In this document: piece after piece, positions 45,888 through 54,630 of the stretch
Position numbering within the stretch: the first letter of the stretch is position 1
Layout of the letters: each line of letters starts with the position of its first letter
Program-made: the position numbers and the translations under genes
The notes under the pieces: model-generated
The model's input: only the letters and a program-made list of their open reading frames with translations
Told to the model about the DNA's origin: nothing
Database searches by the model: none
Origin: Elizabethkingia occulta
GTDB taxonomy: Bacteria > Bacteroidota > Bacteroidia > Flavobacteriales > Weeksellaceae
DNA length: 64,000 nt
Assembly: GCF_002023715.1 (NCBI RefSeq)
Contig: NZ_MAHX01000004.1
Location: 1 to 64,000 of the forward strand
Direction: 5' to 3'

Positions 45888-46596
45888 AATTCTTAAATGC
45901 ATTATTATAGATGATGAGGAAGGAGCTCATCTGGTACTTCGTCATTATATCAAAGATCTGAAGCAGCTTCAGCTAAAGGACTCTTTTTATAATCCTGTTG
46001 AAGCTATGGATTATATGTATGCTAACCCTGTCGATTTGGTCTTTTTAGATATTAATATGCCGGGAATGAGCGGGCTGCAGATGCTCAAAGCATTGCGTAA
46101 TCCGCCACTTGTTATTCTGACCACGGCTTACAAAGAATATGCCTTGGAAAGCTATGAATACAGAGTTGTTGATTATCTGGTAAAACCATTTGACCTTGCC
46201 AGATTTATGGCAGCGATAGAAAATGTTTTTTCGAGACTTCCACAGAACGAGACAGCAAAAACCTTGGAAAGCGACTTGTTTTTGCAAGAACCTTTTATTA
46301 TCCTGAAAGTTGACGGTCATGTAATTAAAGTCAGTTATAACGAGATTACACATATCCAAAGCTGGGGTAATTATGTGAAAGTATTTACTGCGAAGGGACA
46401 TTACTTAAGTCTTACCACCACCACAGAAATAGAACAGAAGCTGGACAAAAAACTGTTTATGAGAATTCATAAATCATATATCATAGCATTGAAGCGCATC
46501 AGTAAAATTTCAGGTGGCCAGGTAGAACTGGATACAGGACTTGTGTTGCCGATCGGTAATACTTATCGAAGGGCACTGCTGGAATACTTTCAGTAA
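45880..46596 (+). CDS. LytTR-family response regulator
   Basis: A 238-residue protein. The receiver domain has acidic pocket D11/D12, phospho-acceptor D57 (VFLDINMPG), Thr in ILTTAY and Lys in YLVKPFD. The C-terminal LytTR DNA-binding domain covers about 135-235 (EITHIQSWGNYVKVF, FMRIHKSYIIAL, LPIGNTYRRALLEYF). It is partner of the kinase with which it overlaps. Targets are unknown, though the divergent TonB receptor gene is a candidate. Confidence 0.93.
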   Translation: MSKILKCIIIDDEEGAHLVLRHYIKDLKQLQLKDSFYNPVEAMDYMYANPVDLVFLDINMPGMSGLQMLKALRNPPLVILTTAYKEYALESYEYRVVDYLVKPFDLARFMAAIENVFSRLPQNETAKTLESDLFLQEPFIILKVDGHVIKVSYNEITHIQSWGNYVKVFTAKGHYLSLTTTTEIEQKLDKKLFMRIHKSYIIALKRISKISGGQVELDTGLVLPIGNTYRRALLEYFQ

Positions 46597-46644
46597 GAAA
46601 TCCTTTAATTAGCAGATAGGATTTAGATAGGCTTATTCAACCAC

Positions 46645-47283
46645 TTAAATTAAGTCATTGAGATTATTGCCAATTTTAATATGTGGATATACAAGCAGTT
46701 CCTCTCTTGTGGTAATGCCGTTTAGAGCTCCGTAAAAATCAGCACCAATTGCCTGTGCTGTTTTTGCATCGATGATGCTGTCGCCGATGTATAAACACTT
46801 TTCCAAATCTGACTGCAGGTTATTGATGGCTAAGATTAAGCCAGCCGGATCCGGTTTATGTGCAGTTACATCTTCAGCACCTACAACAATGTCAAAGAAA
46901 CCCTTTGGGAATTCCTTATCTATAAATTCCATTATACGATATCGGTACTTCGTAGATACAATACCTATTTTGGCACCACGTTCCTTTAATGTACTCAAAA
47001 CTAAAGCGGTTTCCGGAAAAAGGATAGTATTGGCTGTCATCCAGTCATCGGCCTTTTTTACATATTCTTTTGCGTAGGAATTAAGTGTTTCTTTATCTGT
47101 AATGCCTGTCAGTATGCTAAAAGATTCCTCCAGTGTCTTTCCGATAGTGAGTTTTATTTGAAGATCACTTATATCATGATATCCGTGGTTTTCCAAAACA
47201 TAGCGAAAGCACATTATAATTCCTTTTGAAGAATCGGCCAGAGTATAATCGAAATCAAAAATATAAGTATTGTATTTGTTCAT
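46645..47283 (-). CDS. HAD-superfamily phosphatase (phosphoglycolate phosphatase-like)
   Basis: A 212-residue HAD subfamily IA hydrolase. Motif I is FDFDYTLADS (nucleophile Asp and acid/base Asp), motif II is the Ser/Thr in IGIVSTKYRYR, motif III is the Lys in TAHKPDP, and motif IV is IGDSIIDAKTA. A helical cap lies between about 20 and 85. Close relatives include Gph and PpaX, but the substrate cannot be set from sequence. It stands alone, convergent with the LytTR gene. Confidence 0.85.
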   Translation of the reverse strand: MNKYNTYIFDFDYTLADSSKGIIMCFRYVLENHGYHDISDLQIKLTIGKTLEESFSILTGITDKETLNSYAKEYVKKADDWMTANTILFPETALVLSTLKERGAKIGIVSTKYRYRIMEFIDKEFPKGFFDIVVGAEDVTAHKPDPAGLILAINNLQSDLEKCLYIGDSIIDAKTAQAIGADFYGALNGITTREELLVYPHIKIGNNLNDLI

Positions 47284-47514
47284 TACAGAGAATCTTTCTA
47301 ATAAATTATTACAGCAAATAAAGTCATAACAGCTAGAACAAAGATAGTGACTTGGTATAAGAAAAGAGCTGACAAATGCTTAATATAAAACGACAAGAAC
47401 AATTTTTCTATTCATTACAAAATATATATTTTAAACTTTCATTTTTTGTAATTTAGTTTTAGTGAATTAAGGCTTAAATAATATCAGAAACTCTAATTTT
47501 AATAAGACTGATAA

Positions 47515-48303
47515 ATGATTGACATAATAAGATATTTTCATCAGGCAGGACATCCTGAGCCAAGGAGGGTTGTGAAGTACACTTTGTTCTGGTGTAAAGA
47601 GGGAAGTGCAAAAATTCTGATCGATGAGAATATCTTTATACTTAAAGCTTCACAGTTGGTTACCATAACCTCGGGACAATTTCATCAGTTAATTTCTGTA
47701 GAAGGCGAGCTTATTGCTCTTGAATTTACTCTGGATTTTTTCTGTAAAAACGATAGTGATGTAGAACTGATTTTCCATAACGGGCTTTTCTGTCATTTCG
47801 GAATGAATGAAGTCATCAGCATTCATCAGCCTGTATTTTTCACTGAAACACTTAGCCTGATTGAAAAGGAAATAGTGGAGAAACCTTATCAGTATCTTAT
47901 TTCCACTCATTCCATGGTTGAACTTTTACTGGTGGAAACTAACCGGAGTAAAATTGCCAATGGAGATGAAATCTGGAAGCCTGACGCTTTGTTCTTGAAC
48001 TTTCTGGAAAGTGTCCGAAATCATTTTTCTGAAGACTATTCCGTTTCCCGATTTGCAGATCTTTTAGGTACTACCGAAGCTAAATTGAATGAAGTTTCAA
48101 AGCTTCATACCAATAAAACAGCGCAAAATGTAATATACAGTCTCATTATTTCTGAAGCAAAAAGATTATTACTGTATGAAAAACTGAGTGTAAAGGAAAT
48201 TGCTTATCAGCTTGGCTTCAACGATCCTTTTTATTTTTCCAATTTCTTTAAGAAGCATACTTCCCTTTCTCCAAAAGACTATCAAAAAACAGTCCGGAAT
48301 TAG
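47515..48303 (+). CDS. AraC-family transcriptional regulator
   Basis: A 262-residue protein with an N-terminal cupin-like sensor (about 15-110, LFWCKEGSAKILIDENIFIL) and a C-terminal AraC double HTH. The first helix pair is weak (VSRFADLLGTTEAKLNEVSK); the second is typical (VKEIAYQLGFNDPFYFSNFF, then LSPKDYQKTVRN). It lies upstream of a DoxX-like gene and a cupin gene in the same direction, with a 190-base gap, and probably regulates them. Confidence 0.87.
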   Translation: MIDIIRYFHQAGHPEPRRVVKYTLFWCKEGSAKILIDENIFILKASQLVTITSGQFHQLISVEGELIALEFTLDFFCKNDSDVELIFHNGLFCHFGMNEVISIHQPVFFTETLSLIEKEIVEKPYQYLISTHSMVELLLVETNRSKIANGDEIWKPDALFLNFLESVRNHFSEDYSVSRFADLLGTTEAKLNEVSKLHTNKTAQNVIYSLIISEAKRLLLYEKLSVKEIAYQLGFNDPFYFSNFFKKHTSLSPKDYQKTVRN

Positions 48304-48494
48304 CCTATAAAATAGATGTAGCTAATTTTATATCTACTTCTTTCCATTGTTTATAAAGCTTTTGTGGTTATATTCTTATCAAGAAAACCAGCTTGATCTT
48401 CAAATATTATATGCTTTTCTCAGAATTGTCTATTCTTTTGGGGTACACTTTCCCTGAACTTTGTACCTGTCATTAAGAACTAAAAATTATTTTT

Positions 48495-48914
48495 ATGAAA
48501 GTGAGACAAGATATCGCAGTTTTTCTGTTAAGAATAGCATTGGCAGCAGGATTTTTATCTGCTGTGTCCAGCAGGTTAAACCTTTGGGGAGCACAGTCTT
48601 CGGGTTGGAGCAAATTTGTGCAATATACGGCTGAAGTAAATTCTTTTTTACCTCATTCATGGATTCCATCCCTTGCGGTATTATCTACATTTGCAGAATC
48701 TTCCATTGGGTTCTTACTTCTTATAGGTTATCGGGTACATAAAACGGCTTTATTTGCTGCTGTTCTCACTGTTTTATTTGGCATTGCTATGAGTATTTCC
48801 TTTGGCTGTAAGGAGCCTTTGGATTATTCTGTTTTTGCATTTAGCGCCGGGGCATTCTTGTTGAGTACTTTTTCTCATTATTTATGGTCTTTGGATCAGC
48901 TTTTACATCAATAA
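48495..48914 (+). CDS. DoxX-like membrane protein
   Basis: A 139-residue, four-helix membrane protein. The DoxX/DoxD-like start is VFLLRIALAAGFLSAVSSRL, followed by FAESSIGFLLLIGYRVHKTAL and a third and fourth TM. Members of the family often accompany oxidoreductases or oxidative-stress genes. It is 19 bases upstream of a cupin gene, so a two-gene operon is likely. Confidence 0.8.
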   Translation: MKVRQDIAVFLLRIALAAGFLSAVSSRLNLWGAQSSGWSKFVQYTAEVNSFLPHSWIPSLAVLSTFAESSIGFLLLIGYRVHKTALFAAVLTVLFGIAMSISFGCKEPLDYSVFAFSAGAFLLSTFSHYLWSLDQLLHQ

Positions 48915-48933
48915 CAATTTAACATTCAATATC

Positions 48934-49287
48934 ATGAACACAAACATCTATGACTACATTGTAAAGACAGAGCAGAAAGACTGGCAACCTTTAATAGAGA
49001 AAGGAATTCATTATGAAGGTATTTTTGTAAAATCTTTAAAATTTGATCCTGATAAAAATCGCTCTACAACAATTCTTCTAAAGTTTGGGCCGGGAGCAAG
49101 TTATCCCTATCATAATCATCCTGCAGGTGAAGAGCTCTTTATAATGGAAGGTAAAGCCATTATTGCAGGAGCAGAGCTGGAGAAAGGTGATTATTTATAT
49201 ACACCACCTAATTTCAAACATTCTGTAAAATCAGAGCATGGCTGTACAATTATGTTTATAGTTCCTGAAGAAGTGGAGATTCTCTGA
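48934..49287 (+). CDS. Cupin-domain protein (ChrR-like)
   Basis: A 117-residue single-domain cupin. Metal ligands are visible in motif 1 (YPYHNHPAGEELFIMEG: two His and a Glu) and motif 2 (DYLYTPPNFKHSV: His). This matches the ChrR-like cupins that bind zinc or iron, as in anti-sigma factors or acetylacetone-type dioxygenases. Cytoplasmic. It is paired with the DoxX-like gene and precedes a strong terminator. Confidence 0.85.
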   Translation: MNTNIYDYIVKTEQKDWQPLIEKGIHYEGIFVKSLKFDPDKNRSTTILLKFGPGASYPYHNHPAGEELFIMEGKAIIAGAELEKGDYLYTPPNFKHSVKSEHGCTIMFIVPEEVEIL

Positions 49288-49307
49288 CCTGTTGATCTGT
49301 TTATAAT

Positions 49308-49345
49308 AAAAGCCTGCGATGAAATATTTAATCGCAGGCTTTATT
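49308..49345. terminator. Bidirectional terminator
   Basis: The 12-bp stem AAAGCCTGCGAT/ATCGCAGGCTTT (49309-49320, 49331-49342) has a 10-base loop. It lies between the convergent cupin and aspartate kinase genes. Confidence 0.85.
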
Positions 49346-49360
49346 GTTGTCTATTTATTT

Positions 49361-50680
49361 TTAAAACAATCTGTTGTGCAGTGATCTTAGTGCTTCAATT
49401 TTATAACTTGATGGAACTAATAATGAAATATTATTTTCACTTCCACCATAAGAAATCATTCTTACCGGAATATGCTTTACAGCTTCGGAAACGATAGTTG
49501 CCAGACCATGATTGTTTTTTTTGAAATCACCGACAATACAAATGATAGATTGATCATAATCAATGTCTACAGTTCCGAAAGATTCTAATTTTTTTATTAT
49601 ATCTGAAAGAAATTCTGTTTGGTCAATCGTCAGAGAAACTGCTACTTCGGAGGTCGTAATCATATCAATTGGAGTTTTATGAGTTTCAAAAACTTCAAAA
49701 ATTTTCCTCAAAAATCCATATGCCATTAACATTCTGGAAGACTGAATACGAATTGCAGTAATATTATCTTTGGCAGCAATAGCTACAATTTGATTTAGAT
49801 TTTTGGTGTCTCCCGAAATCAAAGTTCCTGATGCACTAAGGTTCATGGTATCCAATAGTCGAACAGGTACATTATATTTTCTTGCAGGAAAGACACTTTG
49901 GGGATGCAGAATCTTTGCTCCGAAATAGGATAGTTCGGCTGCTTCATCAAAATTTAGGTGTGCAATAGGTTTTGTGTTTGGTACATAGCGAGGATCATTA
50001 TTGTGAAACCCGTCAATATCCGTCCAGATCTGAATTTCTTCCACCTGTAATGCAGCTCCTAATAAAGACGCTGTATAGTCTGAGCCTCCTCTTCTCAAAT
50101 TATCAATTTCGCCTTGTGCATTACGGCAAATATATCCCTGGGTTATCAATAATTTTTCATCAGGAAATTTCGCCATTTCAGTAGTGGCATGTTCTCTTAT
50201 GTACTCTACATCAGGTTCACCTTCTTTATCAGTAAGCATAAAGTCCAATGCCGATAATAATACTGAAGAAATACCTTTTTCTTTTAGATGCAGATGAAAT
50301 AAAGTTGTGGAAATAATCTCACCCTGAGCTAGGATAATGCGTTCTTCTTTAGCAGTGAAATTTGCACTGTCAAACTTATACAATAACTGAAACACCTCCC
50401 CGATAAAAGCTAATGCTTCTAAAGTCCCGGATTCTGTTCTGAATAGTTCTTTTACAAACTGTTTATATTTATCATAAAGTATATCAATGTGTTTTTGAGC
50501 GGCTTTGTCTTCTTTTTTGGCATATAGCTCGGATAATGTAACGAGATCGTTTGTAGTTCCGGAAACAGCAGATAATACAACCAGATGTTTATCTGCAGCC
50601 TGAGATCTGATAATTGGTAATAATTGTTCAATTCTTTCAGGGCTTCCTACTGATGTCCCTCCAAATTTCAATACTTTCAT
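49361..50680 (-). CDS. lysC: Aspartate kinase (monofunctional)
   Basis: The enzyme phosphorylates L-aspartate, the first step toward lysine, threonine, methionine and diaminopimelate. The ATG at 50680 starts MKVLKFGGTSVG, the canonical ATP-binding N-terminus; a start at 50743 would read through the terminator hairpin and add 21 atypical residues. Further signatures are RGGSDYTASLLGAAL, IWTDIDGF and the C-terminal ACT region (VAVSLTIDQTEF, GDFKKNNHGLA). No homoserine dehydrogenase is fused. The 439-residue length is usual. Transcription appears to be controlled by a leader-peptide attenuator (50717-50866). Confidence 0.93.
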   Translation of the reverse strand: MKVLKFGGTSVGSPERIEQLLPIIRSQAADKHLVVLSAVSGTTNDLVTLSELYAKKEDKAAQKHIDILYDKYKQFVKELFRTESGTLEALAFIGEVFQLLYKFDSANFTAKEERIILAQGEIISTTLFHLHLKEKGISSVLLSALDFMLTDKEGEPDVEYIREHATTEMAKFPDEKLLITQGYICRNAQGEIDNLRRGGSDYTASLLGAALQVEEIQIWTDIDGFHNNDPRYVPNTKPIAHLNFDEAAELSYFGAKILHPQSVFPARKYNVPVRLLDTMNLSASGTLISGDTKNLNQIVAIAAKDNITAIRIQSSRMLMAYGFLRKIFEVFETHKTPIDMITTSEVAVSLTIDQTEFLSDIIKKLESFGTVDIDYDQSIICIVGDFKKNNHGLATIVSEAVKHIPVRMISYGGSENNISLLVPSSYKIEALRSLHNRLF

Positions 50681-50716
50681 AAATATATTTAAATTGTTAA
50701 TGATTAGATTATAAGC

Positions 50717-50747
50717 AAAAAAAAGAGCTTGTCGTGATGACAAGCTC
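50717..50747 (-). terminator. Intrinsic terminator (attenuator) upstream of lysC
   Basis: On the minus strand a perfect 9-bp stem GAGCTTGTC/GACAAGCTC with loop ATCAC is followed by eight Ts (50724-50717). It lies 37 bases before the lysC ATG and after the leader peptide, so it can stop transcription before the gene. Confidence 0.85.
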
Positions 50748-50782
50748 CTTGTATATTTCGATTCTAACCAAAGGAAAATGAC

Positions 50783-50839
50783 TCACGAAGTTCTACGCAA
50801 GTTCTGTTTCTTTCCCTTTTTTAAGTTAGACAATATCAT
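50783..50839 (-). CDS. Lysine-rich leader peptide of lysC
   Basis: An 18-codon open frame reads MILSNLKKGKKQNLRRTS and stops at TGA (50785-50783). Four Lys codons occur within five codons (50821-50807), followed by two Arg and one Thr. The segment AGAACTTCGTGA (50794-50783), covering the last codons and the stop, can pair with the loop and 3' arm of the terminator (11 pairs, one mismatch, a two-base bulge). A ribosome stalled at Lys codons would leave it free to form an antiterminator, while one that reaches the stop would mask it. This is the classic attenuation layout. It is inferred from sequence only. Confidence 0.7.
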   Translation of the reverse strand: MILSNLKKGKKQNLRRTS

Positions 50840-50858
50840 TTCTTATTTTTTCTGTGGG

Positions 50859-50866
50859 CAAATATA
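50859..50866 (-). promoter_or_regulatory. -7 element of the lysC leader transcript
   Basis: TATATTTG on the minus strand (TAnnTTTG), 20 bases upstream of the leader-peptide ATG. No clear -33 TTG was seen. Confidence 0.5.
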
Positions 50867-51071
50867 AGTTTTTTTTTGATTCGTGCATTATGTGTCTTAT
50901 AGAAATTAACAACTGATATTTATAATAGCCATGTAGCTAGGTGTAAGTTTATCGCATGAATATGCTAAACCCATGATGAGGTATCTCATTATGGGTCTAT
51001 TGTTTCAACTCAAAAGCAAAGGAAATATAAAATCACTACAAATAGTATATTTATATACTTTAAATATTTTT

Positions 51072-51095
51072 AATTAGTATATTTGTGTACTAATT
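51072..51095 (+). promoter_or_regulatory. Promoter with overlapping operator for the carotenoid operon
   Basis: A perfect 8-bp inverted repeat AATTAGTA/TACTAATT (51072-51079, 51088-51095) encloses the -7 element TATATTTG (51078-51085). An operator spanning the promoter like this is typical of MarR-type repression. Confidence 0.65.
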
Positions 51096-51101
51096 ATTAT
51101 T

Positions 51102-51179
51102 ATGAATGATCAATTCATACAAGATTTATCCGACTGGGCAGAAAAATTTGAATTGTCAAATGAAGCAAATGGATCATAA
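51102..51179 (+). pseudogene. Stub of a regulator (possibly MarR-like) ahead of the crt operon
   Basis: A 25-codon frame begins seven bases after the operator: MNDQFIQDLSDWAEKFE, then stops at TAA. A second short frame (51188-51232) follows and then nothing coding up to crtI. The start looks like the first helix of a winged-helix regulator of the MarR type, and such genes head crt clusters in related bacteria, so this may be the remnant of a deleted repressor. It could also be a genuine small peptide. The region 51180-51379 holds nothing else I can support. Confidence 0.4.
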
Positions 51180-51379
51180 TAATATAAATGAATCGTAAAG
51201 AGACTCTGAAGGATTATCCGGGAAGCTTTTAATAAGTAAAGCTAACAGGAATTACTTAAGAATTGATTTTTAATAAAAGTTTAAAAGTAAGCACCGTAAA
51301 TATTTCAAATAAAAAATTGACTCAGTATAACCTGCCTCTTTAGCTATTCAACCTATATAGGCAATTAAAATAAAAATTT

Positions 51380-52876
51380 ATGAAAAGAAAAAAGATAGCA
51401 ATTATAGGTTCAGGCTTTTCCGGGATTTCTGCAGCTGCTTATGCTGCAAAATCAGGACATGAGGTACATGTTTTCGAAAAACATTCCCAACCCGGAGGTC
51501 GGGCAAGGCAATTTCGTACGGAACAAGGTTATGTTTTTGACATGGGGCCAAGCTGGTACTGGATGCCCGATATCATAGAAAATTTCTTTAACGATTTTAA
51601 TTGCAGTTCTTCTGATTTTTTTGATCTTGTTTCATTAGACCCACAATTTGAAATTATATTTTCAAATGACAAGATTATGGTTCCGGGGAACAATGCTGAT
51701 ATCCGAGACTTATTTGAAAAATATGAGAATGGAGCCTCACTACAGTATGACAGGTTTATGGAATCTGCAAAGTTTAAGTATGAAGTGGGTATGCAGGAGT
51801 TTGTGAATAAACCCTGCTATAACTGGGGAGAATTTATTTCTTTTAAAATTGCCAAAAGCGCTTTTAAACTCGATTTACTTTCTAATTTCAGGAGCTATGT
51901 TTCCAGGTATTTTTCTAATCCAAAGCTTAGAACTTTAATGGAATTTCCTGTTATTTTTCTTGGAGCTTCACCAAAGAATATTCCGGCACTCTATAGTTTA
52001 ATGAATTATGGAGGATATGCTTTGGGAACAAAGTATCCTCTGGGTGGATTTTACCAGTTGGTACTGGCGATGAAAAAGATAGCTGAAAACCAAGGTGTGA
52101 GTTTTCATTTCAATCAAAATGTTCAAAGTATTAATGTTGAGAATCTTGATATAAAATCTCTTACGATAAATAATCAAAACTATTTCTTTGATGCTGTAAT
52201 CGCTTCATCGGATTACCATCATACCGAAACACTTTTAGCGCCTGAATTTCGTAATTATTCTGAAAAATATTGGGAAAGCAAGACTTTTGCACCGTCATGT
52301 TTGATTTTTTATCTGGGCGTTAAAGATGTAATTCCCAACCTGAAACATCATACATTATTTTTTGAAAATGATTTAGATCAGCATATAGATGCGATATATG
52401 GTGATAAAAAGTGGCCGGAGCAACCTCTTTTTTACTGTTGTTGTCCCTCCAAAACAGATCCTGATGTAGCACCAAAGAATTGTGAAAATTTATTTTTATT
52501 AATGCCGCTGGCTTCTGGCTTAAATGATACGGAGGATATAAGAGAAGATTATTTAAAGAAAATGATTTCAAGATTGGAGAAGCATACAGGGGTGAAAGAT
52601 TTGTATTCTAAATTAGAATATAAAAGAAGCTACTGCGTAAGTGATTTCGTTTCGGATTACAATGCCTACGGTGGGAATGCTTACGGATTGGCAAATACAC
52701 TGTCTCAGACGGCAGTTTTAAAACCCAAAATTAAAAATAATAAGATCAAGAATCTTTATTATACCGGACAGTTAACTGTTCCTGGTCCTGGTGTTCCGCC
52801 TTCGGTTATTTCTGGAAAAATTGTTGCAAATCAGTTAGAAAATCTTAAAAATAAAAGATATGAAAAAGTTGTTTGA
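51380..52876 (+). CDS. crtI: Phytoene desaturase
   Basis: A 498-residue FAD enzyme that converts phytoene to lycopene through four desaturations at the membrane. The N-terminal dinucleotide fold is AIIGSGFSGISAAAYAAKSG, with HVFEKHSQPGGRARQF behind it and FDMGPSWYWMPD typical of CrtI. The C-terminal FAD/substrate motif is NLYYTGQLTVPGPGVPPSVI. It is the first gene of the crt operon, and its end overlaps crtB by 17 bases. It could also be a related carotenoid isomerase or oxidase, but the neighbours favour CrtI. Confidence 0.95.
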   Translation: MKRKKIAIIGSGFSGISAAAYAAKSGHEVHVFEKHSQPGGRARQFRTEQGYVFDMGPSWYWMPDIIENFFNDFNCSSSDFFDLVSLDPQFEIIFSNDKIMVPGNNADIRDLFEKYENGASLQYDRFMESAKFKYEVGMQEFVNKPCYNWGEFISFKIAKSAFKLDLLSNFRSYVSRYFSNPKLRTLMEFPVIFLGASPKNIPALYSLMNYGGYALGTKYPLGGFYQLVLAMKKIAENQGVSFHFNQNVQSINVENLDIKSLTINNQNYFFDAVIASSDYHHTETLLAPEFRNYSEKYWESKTFAPSCLIFYLGVKDVIPNLKHHTLFFENDLDQHIDAIYGDKKWPEQPLFYCCCPSKTDPDVAPKNCENLFLLMPLASGLNDTEDIREDYLKKMISRLEKHTGVKDLYSKLEYKRSYCVSDFVSDYNAYGGNAYGLANTLSQTAVLKPKIKNNKIKNLYYTGQLTVPGPGVPPSVISGKIVANQLENLKNKRYEKVV

Positions 52877-53696
52877 TGAATTGTCTTATGATGTCAGCAA
52901 GCGTACCACGAAAAAATACAGTACAAGTTTTTCTCTGGGAATATTGGCATTAAAGCCCTCTATACGTTCAGCAATTTATGCAATTTACGGCTATGTACGT
53001 TTAGCGGACGAAATTGTTGATAGTTTTCATGATTACGATAAAGAAAAACTGCTTTCAAGATTAAAAACAGAAACCTATAACGCCATCGAAGAAGGTATTG
53101 CTTTAAACCCTATCTTACAGGCTTTCCAGCAAACGGTTCATGATTACAGTATCGATACAAAACTAATCGATGCATTTCTGCACAGTATGGAAATGGATTT
53201 ACAAAAAATTGACTATGATTCCGGCTTATACAATGAGTATATATACGGCTCTGCTGAGGTTGTCGGACTAATGTGTCTGCAGGTATTTACAGAAGGCAAT
53301 AAAGAAAAGTTTGAAGAATTAAAACCTTACGCAATGAAGTTAGGTTCTGCATTTCAGAAAATTAATTTTTTAAGAGATCTAAAAGATGATTATCAGATTT
53401 TAGGCAGAACTTATTTTCCCGGCATTAACATGTCTGTTTTCGATAATTCTGTTAAGTTTAAGATTGAAAATGAAATTGAAGCAGAATTTAAAGAAGCTTT
53501 GGTGGGTATTAAAAAATTACCAGGATCTTCGATGTTCGGCGTTTATCTAGCCTACAGATATTATTTTTCATTATTTGAGAAAATAAGAAAAATAAGCTCT
53601 CAGCGGATTATGAATGACAGAGTAAGAATTGCAAACTCCCAAAAGCTTTTGGTAGCATTTAAAAGTTATATACGTTATAAAGTAGCTTACTTGTGA
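52860..53696 (+). CDS. crtB: Phytoene synthase
   Basis: A 278-residue squalene/phytoene synthase that joins two geranylgeranyl diphosphates into phytoene. The two Asp-rich motifs that bind the diphosphates through magnesium are visible: ADEIVDSFHDYD (about 49-60) and NFLRDLKDDY (about 168-177), the latter within the trans-isoprenyl signature. The start lies within the crtI end, so translation is coupled. No geranylgeranyl diphosphate synthase gene is in the window; it must be elsewhere. Confidence 0.95.
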   Translation: MKKLFDELSYDVSKRTTKKYSTSFSLGILALKPSIRSAIYAIYGYVRLADEIVDSFHDYDKEKLLSRLKTETYNAIEEGIALNPILQAFQQTVHDYSIDTKLIDAFLHSMEMDLQKIDYDSGLYNEYIYGSAEVVGLMCLQVFTEGNKEKFEELKPYAMKLGSAFQKINFLRDLKDDYQILGRTYFPGINMSVFDNSVKFKIENEIEAEFKEALVGIKKLPGSSMFGVYLAYRYYFSLFEKIRKISSQRIMNDRVRIANSQKLLVAFKSYIRYKVAYL

Positions 53697-54160
53697 TTAA
53701 GCAGATATTTATATATCTATTCCCAATTTTTATGTTTTTTAGCAACCAAAAACATAAAGTTGATTTGGAGTTTGTACGCAGTAACTATAACAAAGCTGTC
53801 ATAGACAAAAGCCTCTGTGATTCAATGATAAAAGATTTACAGCAGGCAGATCATGATACTGTACTTTTTGCTTATTTAGGTGGCTTAGAAACTGTTTGGG
53901 CTAAACATATAATAAATCCCATTTCTAAGCTCAAGACATTTAATAAAGGAAAGAGAAAAATTGAACTTGCCATACAAAAAGAGCCGGAGAACATAGAAAT
54001 TAGGTTTATAAGGTTATCGGTACAAAAAAATGCTCCTTCATTTCTGGGTTATAATAAAAATATAAAAGAGGATTTGGTTTTTATCGAGACCCACAGGAAA
54101 GAAATAAAAAAGCAGATTTTATTGGATAACGTGGATAAACTTTTAAAACATTCAAAATGA
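53693..54160 (+). CDS. Hypothetical secreted protein of the carotenoid operon
   Basis: A 155-residue protein starting at GTG, which overlaps the crtB TGA (GTGA). The N-terminus is hydrophobic (MIKQIFIYLFPIFMFF), a signal peptide or anchor. The remainder is helical, with KTFNKGKRKIELAIQKEPENIEIRF resembling TPR-like helices, and ends overlapping the next gene by four bases. No enzymatic motif is seen. Tight coupling on both sides implies a role in pigment synthesis or placement (inference). Confidence 0.75.
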   Translation: MIKQIFIYLFPIFMFFSNQKHKVDLEFVRSNYNKAVIDKSLCDSMIKDLQQADHDTVLFAYLGGLETVWAKHIINPISKLKTFNKGKRKIELAIQKEPENIEIRFIRLSVQKNAPSFLGYNKNIKEDLVFIETHRKEIKKQILLDNVDKLLKHSK

Positions 54161-54630
54161 GATACCATTTGTACAGAGAGCAACAGCTGAATTGCAATAT
54201 TGAAGAGGTGTGGGATTTTTTTTCTTCTCCGATGAATCTCTCAAGGATAACACCGAAGGATATGAGATTTACGGTGCTTTCCAATTTGAAAGATATACCT
54301 ATCTATGAAGGAATGGAAATAGATTATCTTGTTTCACCCATGCTGGGAATTCCTTTAAAATGGAAAACAAAGATAACGCAGGTGAGCTTTCAAAATAGCT
54401 TTACGGATTTACAGGCAAAGGGGCCATATAAATACTGGAATCATTATCACGAATTTATAAAGAATGATAATGGTGTTTTAATGAAAGATAGCGTTGATTA
54501 TGAGCTGCCATTAGGTTTTTTGGGGAAAATAGCCCACGCTTTATTTGTGCGTAAAAGGCTTAGTGGCATCTTTGATTTTCGGTATAAATTTTTAGAAAGT
54601 TATTTTAATAAAAGAGATCAGGTATTATGA
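54157..54630 (+). CDS. SRPBCC-fold (START-like) protein of the carotenoid operon
   Basis: A 157-residue protein with the SRPBCC beginning QQLNCNIEEVWDFFSSPMNL and a hydrophobic-ligand cavity pattern (MEIDYLVSPMLGIPLKWKTKI, GPYKYWNHYHEFI), ending in a long helix (SGIFDFRYKFLESYF). These proteins bind hydrophobic molecules, here plausibly a carotenoid. Overlaps of four bases at both ends place it firmly in the operon. It might be a carotenoid carrier or chaperone; no catalysis is evident. Confidence 0.82.
   Translation: MRYHLYREQQLNCNIEEVWDFFSSPMNLSRITPKDMRFTVLSNLKDIPIYEGMEIDYLVSPMLGIPLKWKTKITQVSFQNSFTDLQAKGPYKYWNHYHEFIKNDNGVLMKDSVDYELPLGFLGKIAHALFVRKRLSGIFDFRYKFLESYFNKRDQVL

Noticed and set aside
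50683-50880. Lysine riboswitch upstream of lysC
   Set aside because: The leader is too short for the L-box five-helix fold and none of its conserved segments is visible. A peptide-based attenuator explains the sequence better.
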